Made by a program: the position numbers and the translations under genes
Shown: piece by piece, positions 44,701-52,620 of the stretch
Layout: each line of letters opens with the position of its first letter
How positions within the stretch are numbered: position 1 is the first letter of the stretch
The notes under the pieces: model-generated
Databases searched by the model: none
Told to the model about the DNA's origin: nothing
The model's input: only the letters and a program-made list of their open reading frames with translations
NCBI RefSeq assembly: GCF_028389875.1
Contig: NC_084682.1
Span: forward strand, 4,908,001 to 4,972,000
DNA: 64,000 nucleotides
Direction of reading: 5' to 3'
Origin: Rhea pennata
Lineage: Eukaryota > Chordata > Aves > Rheiformes > Rheidae

Positions 44701-47700
44701 ACCAGGACTCTGCACACAGTAGCCAGTCCTCAGGGCAGGGGAAAGCCCCCCACACCACAGGAAAGCCACCTTCCACCCAGTCCCTGACCTCAGCACACAG
44801 ATTTGTGGCAGGCGGCAAGCACACTGGGGATGTGGGGAGAAAGGCCGACAGCAAAGCACTATCCTGCCCTGTGCCAAACCCCACAGCATCCAAGGAGAGC
44901 CTGGGCCACCTACCTGCACAGGGATTGTGGCCTGTGCCAGGACACTCACATTTTCTAGGCAGGGAGACAGAGGGAGGGACTGTGTTTGCCCTCAGCTGCT
45001 GGGGGCTCCGGCCTCAGTCACAGCTACCCCAGGAGCTTGCAACAAGGGATGTCCTGCTAGAAACCCACTCTAGACCCCCGAGCTGAGGGATGTCACCCTC
45101 AAGCATGGAAAGGCAAAGATACTAGTCCCACCTCACCAGAGAACAGCAATGAGGCTGTGCCAGGCACCCCATGTTATCCGGACACAGGGATCAGCACACT
45201 ACCTTGTGCCCACCTTGAGGCTGGAAGCACAAAGAGATTAAAGCTGTCAGCCCCAAACTGGTGTATTCAAACGGCACTCAGCTAAGCTCCAAGGCAAGCA
45301 GCTGCAGATAAAGAGATTGGAGGCAGAGCCGGCAGTGAGCTTTAATGCTTTCCAATCCTGTTAGCTCCAGGACAGCGCAGGGCCAGCGCTGAGCTGAGAC
45401 GGCCACTCGAGACCACTTCAACGCCTGTGTCTAGTCTGAACGGCTTCTCTCCACGCTCAGTCGGTCCCAGGGAGCACACCTTTGGCAGCACCCCCGAGGA
45501 CCTCCCCATCCACCTTCCTATGTCTCCAGGATCACCCTTCACTTTCCTTATCAGCCCCTGGAGAAGGACACTATCTAACAACATATCCACCAACAAGTCC
45601 CAGTGCCAGTCTCAGGCGCTGTAGCTAGCTTGTCCCGGGGGACAACTAAGCTGCAATGCGGGACCCAAAGCCTGGGTGGTTTGCACCCAGCCCTGGGACA
45701 CTGCTCCTGTGTGTTGCCTGGTGGGGAAGCAGCAGGATGGCCTCTCTCTCGGTGGAGGTAGCACAGCCCTTGGCTAGCTGGTGGGGTGCAAGAGGGCTTG
45801 GATGGGGCCCACCTTTGTGGCCGCCAGTGCTGGCTGCCCAGAGGATGCTGCGCTGCTCACCCTGGGCAGAGGCAGGGGAAGGCAGGGCAGGCACCCGCAC
45901 CCTGGGGAGGAAGCCACACCTCTCGGCTCCTCTGCCTCAACATCCGGGTTTAGGGCTTAACTCTTTCCATGACACAAACCCTCTGGCTCTCCAACGCAGC
46001 CTCCGCCAGCACGGACCGGCCCCCTGCAAAATCACAGACTTCAGCCCAGCTGCAGCCCACTGCGGGACCCTGGCAGCTCACCCTGCCACGCTGGGTGGCA
46101 GCAGGCACCGGCGCAAGGCTCCCCCACCCAGCGGCCCAGCAGGCGTTTTCTGAACCAGCCTTGTGCCAAGGGAGCGTGCCAGGGCCGGTGCCCAGGGAGC
46201 CGGGAACAAGGCTGCGGCACCGCCCGGCCGGAGCCAGCCCTCCCAGAGCACACCGGGAAAGGCAGCGCTGGGGACAGCAGCCCCCCTGCCCCCAGGCTTT
46301 AGGGAAACGGTTATTCCAAAACAAGTATTTTCTCCTTTTGATTTTCCAGTCCAAAACTTTCTAAACTTTTCTCCTTTAAAGATAACGGATGAAATCCCAA
46401 TGGCTTCACAGTTGCTACTAAGAGCACAAGGAGAGCAAGAGTTAAATCTAAGTTTCCCAGAGAAGAGGAGGGGATTGACAAGGTCAGTCTCCAGCTGGCG
46501 GATTGTCCCCTGCACCACTAGATGGAGCTGGCAGCCCAGCAGAGCGGCTGTCCCCTGTCCCCAAGGCTGGGCTCCTCCCCAGAGCACGGGGACAGGGATG
46601 CTAGGGACCTCACACCTCCTAGCAGCTGGAGATCCCAGCCACTCTCCGGTCGATTCAGGCAGCTCTGACTCTCCAGCAGCCAGACCCTGCTCTCCTACCT
46701 CCTTGTGCTCTCCTAGCTGTGCCACCAGCAAGGCAGGTGTGTTTTCACTTGTCCCAAGGGGCTGATGCCGATGTGACCCTCAGCTGCCACTTCCCCTGCT
46801 CCTTCCCACTAACACGGAATCCTTAAAGAGAGCAACCAAACAACGTGCTGCTCCTCCCGAGCTGCGAAGAGGAGCCCAAAGCATGGAGGGCCGAGGACAA
46901 CAGGGTTTGGGAAACCAACCCCAGCCATTTGGGTCACAGCAGCTCCAGACCATCACCACCACTGGAGACATGTCCAAGCTGGGCAGTCCTCCAGTGCCTG
47001 CTTCAATGGGGCCCAGTGCAACGCTCCACGTCCAGCCACCTACCCCTGTGCCGAGGCCGTCGGTGGGCGTGGGAGAGACGCCGTCCCCGCCGTCTTGGCC
47101 GCGGGCGCTGAGCTGGGGGGACATGGTGGGCGACTCGTCGATGTAGGGCATGGTTTCCGAGCCCTCCGGCAGGGCCTTGGGCTCCTCGTTCCCCTCGGCG
47201 TCGTAGTCGTCTGCACCATAGCTGAAGTCTACGAGGAAGAGAAGATGGCGGTGGTGAGAGTCCGGGAGCTGTTGCCACATCCAGGCCGCGGGAGGGGCAC
47301 AGGACCCCCTCGCCGCCCAGTGCCTACCAGCAGGAGAGCGGGGGGGTGCCAAGCGGGCGCCTCCATCGCCGCTCGCCCAGGCTCTCCGGCGCGCAGGACG
47401 CTCCCGAGCCCCGCGAGGGCCCTCCAGAGCCGCCGCGGCGCCCGGGGCCCTGCGGCGCGCGCCGGCCGCAGCCCTGCGCCCGCTCCCTGCCCAGCCCCGC
47501 GCGGCGGGCGTCCTGCTCCGAGACGCTTCCCTCCCTCTGCGGAGCACACGCAGCCGGAGGAGGAGGAGGCCGCAGCCGGCTCTGCCGAAGGGTGGGGGGG
47601 GGAGCCATTTTGGGGAGGATGGAGGAGGGACGGGAGCAAGGGTGCGGGGGGGGGGTCTGCGGTGGCCTCCCCGGCGCGGCGGGGGGCCGGGGTACGGCCG

Positions 47701-50700
47701 GGCTGTTGCCATGGAAACCGCGGCCGGCTGCGCGGCGGCGGGAAGAGGCGGCCGCAGCCGCCCCGAGATGCTGACAAAGGGGAGGGCGGCCGGCGCCGGC
47801 GGGGGAAGGGAGCCCGGCCGCGGCGCGGGGGTCCCCTGGGGTCACGTCTCGCGTCCCCCCGAAAGAGCTGTAGGACAACACGGGTGCCCCGTGCCCAGCA
47901 GGGACAGGGAGGAGCAGGGCCCCCCAGGGCCGCCCGAGGCGGGATGCGCAGAGGCGCCGCCATGCCAACCCGGCCCTGCACGGCGCCCGCTGCCCCGGCC
48001 GAGGGGGCTGCTCGGCGGCGCCCGCCCAGCTCCCACCGACGCCCATTAATGCCTCACGCGGCTTAATAATTAAAGCTGGCGAATCTTTAAATCAAAGAGC
48101 GGGGCCAACGCTGGGCAGGGAGGCAGGGAGCCCCGTCCTGCGGCCCAGGCGCGGGTGGAGAAGGGGAGGCCCGACACGGCCCTTCCCGCCCAGCCAGGCC
48201 AGACGCGTCCGGCTCCGCCAGGACCACGGAGCCGCTCTCAGCACACACTTCATTAGCAATTAGCTGCTAATGAGCTTCCACGGGTGCCGGCCGCCATCAT
48301 CCCGGCCGGGCGGCCATGGTGGCGTCTCCAAGGCGATGGCGGCTGCCGCCCCGGGGGCGACACAGAGTCACGCAGAGACGATCCCGGCTCTCCAGCACCC
48401 ACCACGACCCGAGCGAGCGGCAGCTCCGGGGGTGGTCACCGCCTCCCCCAGCCCAGGGATCTCCCCGGACCCAAGTGCCACCGGCAGTCTCCGCTGCTCT
48501 TTCCCAGTCCGAGCAGATCGGTGCCCCCGTTCCATGTCTGACTTGGAGACTCGAGACCTAAAGACCTTTGCACTACCCAAACAGGGCACCAAGAGCGGAC
48601 CCCTGCAGCGCTCGGAGAACTGGCTGGCACCTGCAGCACTGAGCAGCCTTCACCATGGTCTGGAGAGCCACCAGCCCGAGGTCCCACAGGAGAGCCCGTG
48701 TCACCACTGCCCTGGCCCCAGCATTGCCTCCAGCGGTGCCACCTGCTAGCAGGACCCATCAGGCTGCTCCTGAGCTGTGCATTATTTATCAGGCTCCCAT
48801 CAGGGGAGGATGGGCAGAGGTTTCCCACACATGGTTCCCCAGAGAGCCAGACAGCTCTAACTCATGCAGCAGAGAGGGGACAGCAATGTACCCTAGGACT
48901 TGCCAATACTACATCTCCAGCTGCAAGGAGACAAATCACCCACTAGCAGGAAAAATGACCACTTTTTGCTGTGCTCTTGACTCTGTGTAATGGGCTGGAC
49001 CTGCATCACTGGATCCATGCGGAGGAGATGCCTCTTCTTGCAACCAGGGACCATCTCTGACTCTCCACATGGCCTCCCTTCTGAGCCAAAGCAAAGCAAC
49101 CAACCTCTTGAGGACTCTTCATGGACCACTCTGCCTCTCTGGCAGTAGGGCAGCAGCTCTTGTTCCCACCAGATAAACACCACTCTTCCCTGGGCTGGAT
49201 TAGACAACTAGCCCTCCATGGAGCAAGACTCACACAGCCTCTGCACTCTCTTCTGGTTGCTACTTTCCCCTCAGCCGAGACAAGCAGGGAGAGGGCATGA
49301 GCCAGGGCGCACTGCATATGGAGCCCACCAGGCTGCATGCAGCCCCCCTGAGGGGAAGCATCATCCCTTGGCATGCCAAGGTCAGGGCCAAATGCCAGCA
49401 AACAGGCTGCATGGGCAAGGGAGGAAGGGAGGGCATGGACACTACTTCATCCTAGGGGCCATAAAAGATCTGTCCCCTGTATCCGCCTGCCTCAGTGGCT
49501 CCCCCTCTATCTAAATACCCAAGTCAAAATCCAGACTTATTTTTACTCCAGACACTTGGGTTTTAGTAGCAGCAGAAATTCTCCTGCTCTGCCCAAGGTG
49601 TGGGTGCCAAGGCAATGAAAGAAGCCTGGTCAAGCACAGCCATTTCCACTGACAAGGACACCTTAACCTGAAGCAGTCTCTTCCCACCATTTCTCCAAAC
49701 TGGTATGTGGTCCCAGGACAGTCACAGGACAGCAGGACCAGGACCTCTGCCAGGAAAACAACATTTCAGTTCTGCCACATCTTTTCAGGTGCAACCTAAG
49801 TTAATCCTAGAAAGGAGATCTCCAAACGGGAGTGCAGTCCAGGATAGCAGCCAGCTCCTTCACAGCCCAGGCCAGACCCAGGTCTCTAGCACAGTCACAG
49901 CAACTCAAGGTGCTTTTTTTTTTCCTTTTCCTGCCTCTGGGAGGGATCGGGCACACCTCAACAGCTCATTTGTCTTGTCCCATTTCCAATGGAGAAGTTC
50001 AATGTTAATGGGTAAGAGAATTTTGCTATTCTGAGTCTTCAAGGTTTGGGAAAATGCCATGTTTTTACTGTGGCTGGGTGAAAATTCACCATGACAACAC
50101 TGATGCATGATCTGGCCTCAGACCTGCCTTGCTCTTCACCACCTTCCTCCTCAAGTCTCCTTTGAAGGGTAGCTCACAACACAAACAGCATCTTTTCTGC
50201 ACCCTGCGCTCCCTTTCCCATCCCACCAGCACAGCCCTGTTTGCGCCCATCAGGTTGTCCTCTCAGGATGTTCAAAAACCAGAGTGCTGGGGAACACAGC
50301 TTGCTGTTGTCCTGACATGCCACAGTCTTGGCACCAATTCCAGTTGCCAGCATCCTCCAGGCAGTCACAGCAGGAAGACACCTGACAGCTGGAAGCGAGC
50401 CACACATGGCTGCACAGGAGCCGAGGATGGCAGCCAAAGCGCCCACGCAGGCAGTGCCTGGGCAGCCAGCTGCCCACGTGGCCAAACACCCCTCAGCAGA
50501 TGCACCCACATGGATGGAGACCACCAGTCACGAGCTTACAACATGGATGAAGAAGCCTTTCTTCAGTCAAAGCATAGCTCGCCTCAGGCAGGTGGAGGAG
50601 GAGACATCAGCACAAAAAGGCATCTGTCCAGAGACAGAGCCCTTCTGCAAAGTTATTCTCCAAGTGAAACACCACGGCTTGCCAGCCTGCTTGAAGGGGT

Positions 50701-52217
50701 CTTGGGCTGACCAGGCTACAGAAAACAGCTTGGCTTCTTGGAAGCCCCTTCTCACAGCTGCACAGACATACAGACGTGTGGGTCCACCATTGTCTTCACT
50801 TACATGATGAAGGCCAGAACTTGCCAAATATCCCAGGAAATATTTACATGTTGAACTGTCTCTCTTGGGCCTCTATTCTCAGCAGCAGAGGTGGTCAGAG
50901 AAGAAATCAGGAAGTGGGAGCCAAGCCAGTTTTTTTCGTAGAGATGCAACTGCTGGGAAGGTGTCCACGGATGCTAGGTCTTGATGTGGCCTCCAGGCTC
51001 TGTTCCAGCTGCCAGCACAGCCATAAGCAAGACATTGAGACTGATGATTTTGGAAGCAGCCTCCAGCTGTGGGTGTCTGTGTTGCAGGCTTCAGGCTGCA
51101 AAACTTCGGGGGGCTCAGCCTGCTTTCATGCCCAGCCCCACTCAATGAGCCGTCCAGCTGCTCCTGTGGCCTCCACTCCCACTCACTCCAGGTTCAAGGG
51201 CAAGTAGGTGCTAAATAGACGCAGGGAAAATGATTCCCCCTATTCTTTGGATTCCCATCTCACTATCCCACATGCTTGCATCAAACCTTGCTGCCCACTG
51301 ATCCATACCTCTGCAAACGCCAAACTCTAAACTCAATAGCTCCAGAGCAAACATCCTAAGGGGAATTCAGACCCCTAAAACTACCCACCTGCATGGCCAC
51401 ACAGCTCAACACTTCCCCAGAACCAACAACAGAGAACCTGCAGCTGAGTCCTCCTGCATCTCATAGCTGTGTCTCAGACTCCCTTAGCCATCTGCAAGAC
51501 AGCCAGTCTGCCCTGGGGCCCCCAGGCTGCCGTGGGGCCAGGACAGCTCTAGGGAATGCAATTCACACACCGGGTCCAGGTATGCCTAACCGTGGGGTTG
51601 GGAATCACACGCAGCCTGCACAGATGTGCTGCTGCAGGATCCCCTGGCCCCGGCGGCTGCCGGTCCTTGGATACAGACCCCACAGGACTGCATTTCCACA
51701 GCATCCTCAGCACAGCGCCTCGGAGCTCGCTGCGAAAATCACTGCTGGCGGAGAGGGAGAGGAGGCTTCCGAGGCCACAGAGAGCCAGCGACGGGACCCG
51801 GGGGAGAAAGTCCCCACGTCCCCAAAGACCCTGGTGGGCAGAGCAAGTTGTCAGCCTGCTCTGGCCCCGGCCCCAGCGAGCCCCACCGTGCCAGGGCCAC
51901 CATCACCATCCTGCTGGTGCAGCCCCTCGGAGCAGCTCCCCCAGGCTCCGGGGGTGCCTGCACTGACCCCGGCTCCGGGTCCCCCACGGCCTGCCCCCTG
52001 CCCGCGGCTCGGCTCAGCCCGCGGCCCTAGGGCGCAAGCTGGGATCCCCGGGCGCAGCATCCTTCCCCCAGCGCAACGCAGCGTTACACAACAGGTAGGG
52101 AGGGACCCGCCGCCCCTGCCGCAGCCCTCCCGGCCCCCCCTGCCCAGGGCACGTACTGCTGTAGAGGGTGTCGATCCAGGAGAGCCGCGGCAGGCCGCGG
52201 TGGCTCAGCGGCTCCAT
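17688..52217 (-). CDS. ABR: ABR, active BCR-related RhoGEF/RhoGAP (861-aa form, 23 coding exons)
   Basis: Twenty-three exons join in phase to 2586 nt, 861 aa plus TAG (human long form 859 aa). ABR regulates Rho-family GTPases at membranes and the cortex: the DH domain promotes nucleotide exchange and the C-terminal RhoGAP domain stimulates GTP hydrolysis, mainly on Rac and Cdc42. Approximate domains: N-terminal segment 1-92, DH 93-286, PH 303-461, C2 486-615, RhoGAP 649-847. The arginine finger in GIYRISG is residue 685 (codon 22074-22076). The C-terminus LYFSTDV matches ABR, not BCR. The gene is convergent with TIMM22, as in human 17p13.3. At least three further in-phase N-terminal exons exist (61762-62119, 37525-37570, 27781-27942) plus one symmetric exon (43044-43160). 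Assignment to ABR rather than BCR rests on exon-by-exon recall of both proteins. Confidence 0.97.
17778..18348 (-). other. ABR intron 22
   Basis: GC-rich intron of 571 bp with normal GT-AG ends. Apparent open frames on both strands here are composition artefacts. No repeat or regulatory element stands out. Confidence 0.8.
18349..18496 (-). CDS. ABR: ABR coding exon 22 (RhoGAP)
   Basis: Acceptor ATCCTGCAG|G, donor CCCAG|GTAAGG. Encodes [20 protein letters not shown] and [13 protein letters not shown], the conserved asparagine-containing helix of RhoGAP domains, to ..SHDVMAQ. Confidence 0.97.
18497..20425 (-). other. ABR intron 21
   Basis: About 1.9 kb, GC-rich, with a poly(C)-rich low-complexity run around 18650-18678. 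No exon with ABR-compatible phase was found. Long open frames here (for example 17933-19156 on +) have no recognisable domain. Confidence 0.75.
20426..20531 (-). CDS. ABR: ABR coding exon 21 (RhoGAP)
   Basis: Acceptor TCGCCAG|CC, donor AAAAG|GTAACA. Encodes [20 protein letters not shown] and [14 protein letters not shown], the central helices of the GAP domain. Confidence 0.97.
20532..20998 (-). other. ABR intron 20
   Basis: 467-bp GC-rich intron with standard splice sites. Nothing else seen. Confidence 0.8.
20999..21133 (-). CDS. ABR: ABR coding exon 20 (RhoGAP)
   Basis: Acceptor CTGGACAG|AT, donor GATTG|GTAAGT. Encodes [20 protein letters not shown] and [14 protein letters not shown], the GTPase-contacting block with the family motif [11 protein letters not shown], then LYPAFMEGI. 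Confidence 0.98.
21134..22021 (-). other. ABR intron 19
   Basis: About 0.9 kb, GC-rich, no recognisable element. Confidence 0.8.
22022..22161 (-). CDS. ABR: ABR coding exon 19 (RhoGAP arginine finger)
   Basis: Acceptor GAGCCAG|G, donor GCAA|GTGAGT. Encodes [19 protein letters not shown], then the catalytic GIYRISG. The arginine-finger codon is 22074-22076 and is intact, so GAP activity is expected. Confidence 0.98.
22397..22506 (-). CDS. ABR: ABR coding exon 18
   Basis: Acceptor CCTGCAG|ATC, donor GAA|GTACGT. Encodes [20 protein letters not shown] and [16 protein letters not shown], the linker between C2 and RhoGAP, nearly identical to human ABR as I recall it. Confidence 0.97.
22688..22747 (-). 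CDS. ABR: ABR coding exon 17
   Basis: Acceptor CCCTGCAG|CTG, donor GGG|GTAAGT. Sixty bases, phase 0-0, encoding [20 protein letters not shown] at the end of the C2 domain. Two different upstream exons (16 and the alternative start at 27781-27942) both end in phase 0 and can join it. Confidence 0.97.
22748..27780 (-). other. ABR intron 16, proximal part (CpG-rich)
   Basis: About 5 kb, extremely GC- and CpG-rich between roughly 23.1 and 27.8 kb, with poly(C)/poly(G) runs near 24630 and 26827-26842. Many long open frames on both strands (up to about 519 codons on +) are stop-poor by composition only. They show biased Ala/Pro/Gly/Arg content and no domain. The right part probably belongs to the island of the 27.9-kb alternative promoter. 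Confidence 0.65.
27781..27942 (-). CDS. ABR: ABR alternative first exon, RhoGAP-only form (316 aa)
   Basis: ATG at 27940-27942 opens 54 codons ([15 protein letters not shown].., ..[21 protein letters not shown]) ending AAG|GTGCCT in phase 0. This matches the phase-0 start of exon 17. There is no acceptor directly upstream and the exon lies in a dense CpG island, so it reads as a first exon. The product would be 316 aa: a basic/acidic novel N-terminus, the last strand of C2 and the complete RhoGAP domain, with no DH or PH. Short human ABR transcripts of about this size exist as far as I recall. Cysteine-rich start and dibasic pairs are notable. Start choice: only ATG in the frame near the island. 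Confidence 0.7.
27900..28420 (-). promoter_or_regulatory. CpG island at the internal ABR promoter
   Basis: Very CpG-dense sequence surrounding and upstream of the 54-codon exon. No TATA box was seen. Limits are by eye and merge with CpG-rich sequence on both sides. Confidence 0.5.
28420..31378 (-). other. ABR intron 16, distal part
   Basis: About 3 kb of GC-rich intron. CpG density falls after about 29.5 kb. No exon, repeat or RNA gene recognised. Confidence 0.7.
31379..31510 (-). CDS. ABR: ABR coding exon 16 (C2)
   Basis: Acceptor CCCCAG|GAG, donor ATCCAG|GTATGT. Encodes [20 protein letters not shown] and [15 protein letters not shown], then KIMGKGQIQ. Core of the C2 domain, phase 0-0. Confidence 0.98.
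31618..31715 (-). CDS. ABR: ABR coding exon 15 (C2)
   Basis: Acceptor TGCCAG|AC, donor AATGAG|GTGAGG. Encodes [20 protein letters not shown] and [12 protein letters not shown], a typical C2 beta-strand block. Confidence 0.98.
31917..31991 (-). CDS. ABR: ABR coding exon 14 (C2)
   Basis: Acceptor GTTGCAG|AC, donor GCCA|GTAAGT. Encodes [20 protein letters not shown] and KQSA, the first C2 strands. Confidence 0.98.
31992..32545 (-). other. ABR intron 13
   Basis: 554-bp intron with standard ends. No further element seen. Confidence 0.8.
32546..32650 (-). CDS. ABR: ABR coding exon 13
   Basis: Acceptor CTCCCAG|AC, donor GATG|GTGAGT. Encodes [20 protein letters not shown] and [14 protein letters not shown], between PH and C2. 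Confidence 0.98.
32827..32902 (-). CDS. ABR: ABR coding exon 12 (PH)
   Basis: Acceptor CTTGCAG|AGC, donor AAGG|GTAAGT. Encodes [20 protein letters not shown] and KLQKK, the C-terminal helix of the PH domain with its invariant tryptophan. Confidence 0.98.
33140..33262 (-). CDS. ABR: ABR coding exon 11 (PH)
   Basis: Acceptor CCTACAG|AAA, donor GGCAAG|GTGAGG. Encodes [20 protein letters not shown], then [20 protein letters not shown]. The tryptophan in EFWLLL (codon 33194-33196) replaces a leucine in the human protein as I remember it. Confidence 0.97.
33499..33664 (-). CDS. ABR: ABR coding exon 10 (PH)
   Basis: Acceptor CAACTGCAG|G, donor AAAGAG|GTAAGA. Encodes [20 protein letters not shown] and the linker [15 protein letters not shown], then the basic helix before exon 11. 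Confidence 0.98.
33804..33925 (-). CDS. ABR: ABR coding exon 9 (DH-PH junction)
   Basis: Acceptor CCTGCAG|ACC, donor GTGGG|GTAAGG. Encodes [20 protein letters not shown] and [17 protein letters not shown], the first PH strands. Confidence 0.98.
34272..34412 (-). CDS. ABR: ABR coding exon 8 (DH)
   Basis: Acceptor GTTCCAG|GAC, donor GGGGAG|GTGAGG. Encodes [20 protein letters not shown] and [18 protein letters not shown], the last DH helix. Confidence 0.98.
34743..34795 (-). CDS. ABR: ABR coding exon 7 (DH, CR3)
   Basis: Acceptor CACAG|CG, donor CTGCAC|GTGAGT. Encodes [18 protein letters not shown] (first residue split), the conserved DH region that contacts the GTPase. Both exon 6 and the alternative exon at 37525-37570 end in phase 1 and can join here. 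Confidence 0.98.
34796..37524 (-). other. ABR intron 6, 3' part
   Basis: About 2.7 kb. It contains a (CAT)6 run at 35638-35655 and CpG-rich sequence from about 37.0 kb that belongs to the alternative promoter. No other exon was found. Confidence 0.75.
37050..37870 (-). promoter_or_regulatory. CpG island around the 641-aa ABR start
   Basis: CpG-dense block with a GCC-type trinucleotide run at about 37748-37767 upstream of the MEILV exon. Limits by eye. It spans part of intron 6 and ends near exon 6. Confidence 0.55.
37525..37570 (-). CDS. ABR: ABR alternative first exon (641-aa form)
   Basis: ATG at 37568-37570 followed by [15 protein letters not shown] and one base, donor TACG|GTGAGG (phase 1), joining exon 7 to read [13 protein letters not shown]. 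Human ABR has a matching short start (MEILL..RFCCNCTY) as I recall it. The product is 641 aa and lacks most of the DH domain, so exchange activity should be lost while PH, C2 and RhoGAP remain. The hydrophobic, cysteine-rich start (CCNC) could be lipid-modified, which is inference. No acceptor lies upstream and the exon sits in a CpG island. Confidence 0.85.
37885..37945 (-). CDS. ABR: ABR coding exon 6 (DH)
   Basis: Acceptor CTCCGTAG|GAG, donor GAGG|GTAGGG. Encodes [20 protein letters not shown], the loop before the last DH block, ending in phase 1. Confidence 0.97.
37946..38770 (-). other. ABR intron 5
   Basis: 825-bp intron, GC-rich, no further element seen. Confidence 0.8.
38771..38878 (-). 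CDS. ABR: ABR coding exon 5 (DH)
   Basis: Acceptor CCCTACAG|GCC, donor TCAGAG|GTGAGC. Encodes [20 protein letters not shown] and [16 protein letters not shown], phase 0-0. Confidence 0.98.
38879..39969 (-). other. ABR intron 4
   Basis: About 1.1 kb, moderate GC, no recognisable element. Confidence 0.8.
39970..40155 (-). CDS. ABR: ABR coding exon 4 (DH)
   Basis: Acceptor TTTGACAG|CCC, donor AAACTG|GTATGT. Encodes [40 protein letters not shown] and the helix to GHLFQKL. Phase 0-0. Confidence 0.98.
40156..40824 (-). other. ABR intron 3
   Basis: 669-bp intron with standard ends. Nothing else recognised. Confidence 0.8.
40825..40929 (-). CDS. ABR: ABR coding exon 3 (start of DH)
   Basis: Acceptor TTGCGCAG|GGT, donor TTG|GTAAGC. 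Encodes [20 protein letters not shown] and [15 protein letters not shown], the first DH helix. Phase 0 at its start, so it can be joined by exon 2 or by the 43-kb exon. Confidence 0.97.
40930..43043 (-). other. ABR intron 2, 3' part
   Basis: About 2.1 kb of GC-rich intron. CpG density is raised at about 41.2-42.4 kb but I see no start codon with a usable donor there. Confidence 0.65.
43044..43160 (-). CDS. ABR: ABR symmetric acidic exon (cassette or alternative start)
   Basis: A 117-nt stretch reading [16 protein letters not shown].., [15 protein letters not shown].., ..FLASEK ends at donor GAGAAG|GTGGGC in phase 0. Directly before it is a good acceptor (TTCCCCTCTGTCCCCC..CGGCAG|GCC). It lies between exon 2 (ends phase 0) and exon 3 (starts phase 0), so it would insert 39 residues without shifting the frame. 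Alternatively the ATG at 43155-43157, in GGCCATGG context, may start a transcript giving an 817-aa form without exons 1-2. The local sequence is not CpG-dense, which favours a cassette. The coding sense is supported by the acidic/Ser-Pro-rich but non-repetitive composition. Confidence 0.65.
43161..47043 (-). other. ABR intron 2, 5' part
   Basis: About 3.9 kb. CpG-rich at about 43.3-43.7 kb, otherwise moderate. An AT-richer island at about 46290-46470 stands out against the GC-rich surroundings and might be a conserved non-coding element. No exon recognised. Confidence 0.65.
47044..47228 (-). CDS. ABR: ABR coding exon 2
   Basis: Acceptor CTCTTCCTCGTAG|AC, donor ACAGGG|GTAGGT. Encodes [40 protein letters not shown] and a Gly/Pro-rich tail. 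The [13 protein letters not shown] block is shared with BCR (PYIDDSPSSSPHLS). The exon accepts one base from the preceding exon (phase 1), from either 52157-52217 or 61762-62119. Confidence 0.97.
47230..48060 (-). promoter_or_regulatory. CpG island directly upstream of ABR exon 2
   Basis: A dense CpG block in intron 1. It contains one candidate 13-codon start exon at 47328-47366 ([13 protein letters not shown], donor CTG|GTAGGC, phase 0), which would fit exon 3 but not exon 2. Reading through the exon 2 acceptor also stays open from an ATG upstream ([15 protein letters not shown]..). Whether a transcript starts here cannot be told from sequence. Confidence 0.4.
48061..52156 (-). other. ABR intron 1 (inner part)
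   Basis: About 4.1 kb. It begins with two AT-rich homeodomain-type blocks (48050-48110 and 48245-48280) inside GC-rich sequence. From 48.8 to 51.3 kb the DNA is of ordinary composition. No exon, repeat family or RNA gene recognised. Confidence 0.6.
48251..48272. promoter_or_regulatory. 22-bp homeodomain-type palindrome
   Basis: CATTAGCA and TGCTAATG are perfect 8-bp inverted arms around ATTAGC. Three ATTAG/CTAAT cores lie within 22 bases. A regulatory role is inferred from the pattern only. Confidence 0.35.
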
Positions 52218-52620
52218 GCTCGCGAGGGCTGCGCCGGCTCTCAGTCTCGCCAGCCGGCTCTCATCTCACAACAAAGGCGGCGAGGGCGGGAGGCGGGGGG
52301 CCGCGGGCCCGGCGGGGGCTGCACGGCAGCGCTGGGCACGGCCGCCTGCCCGGCCGCGCCGCCGCTTTTCTGCCAGGGGCGCCCGGCGAAGGAGGTGCCG
52401 CCTGGCGATGGCAGCGCGTCCCGCCTCCCGCCTCTGCCTTGCCGGGGGGGAGCCGAGCCCAGCGTCCCCCGCACGCGGCCACGCCAGCCCCCAGCAGGTG
52501 CCTGGGGACCGGCGGCGGAGGGAAGGGAGGGGAAGGGAGGGGACGGTGGCAAGCATAGGGCACGGCACGGTGGGCTTGGGGGTGGGCAGCTGCCCCGCAG
52601 CCCCAGCTGGGGCAGCAAGA
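51950..52620 (-). promoter_or_regulatory. CpG island at ABR exon 1 (861-aa promoter)
   Basis: CpG-rich sequence around the MEPLS exon, continuing upstream on the - strand to about 52.6 kb. Limits by eye. No TATA box noticed. Confidence 0.55.
52157..52217 (-). CDS. ABR: ABR coding exon 1 (861-aa form)
   Basis: ATG at 52215-52217, then [20 protein letters not shown] and one base, donor AGCA|GTACGT (phase 1). It matches the known start of the long ABR form, as I recall it, residue for residue. It joins exon 2 to read LYSNFSYG. Confidence 0.97.

Noticed and set aside
46780-47712. 310-codon - strand frame containing ABR exon 2
   Set aside because: Only the part 47044-47228 is supported as exon. 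The rest is open by GC bias, and the acceptor before 47228 is strong.
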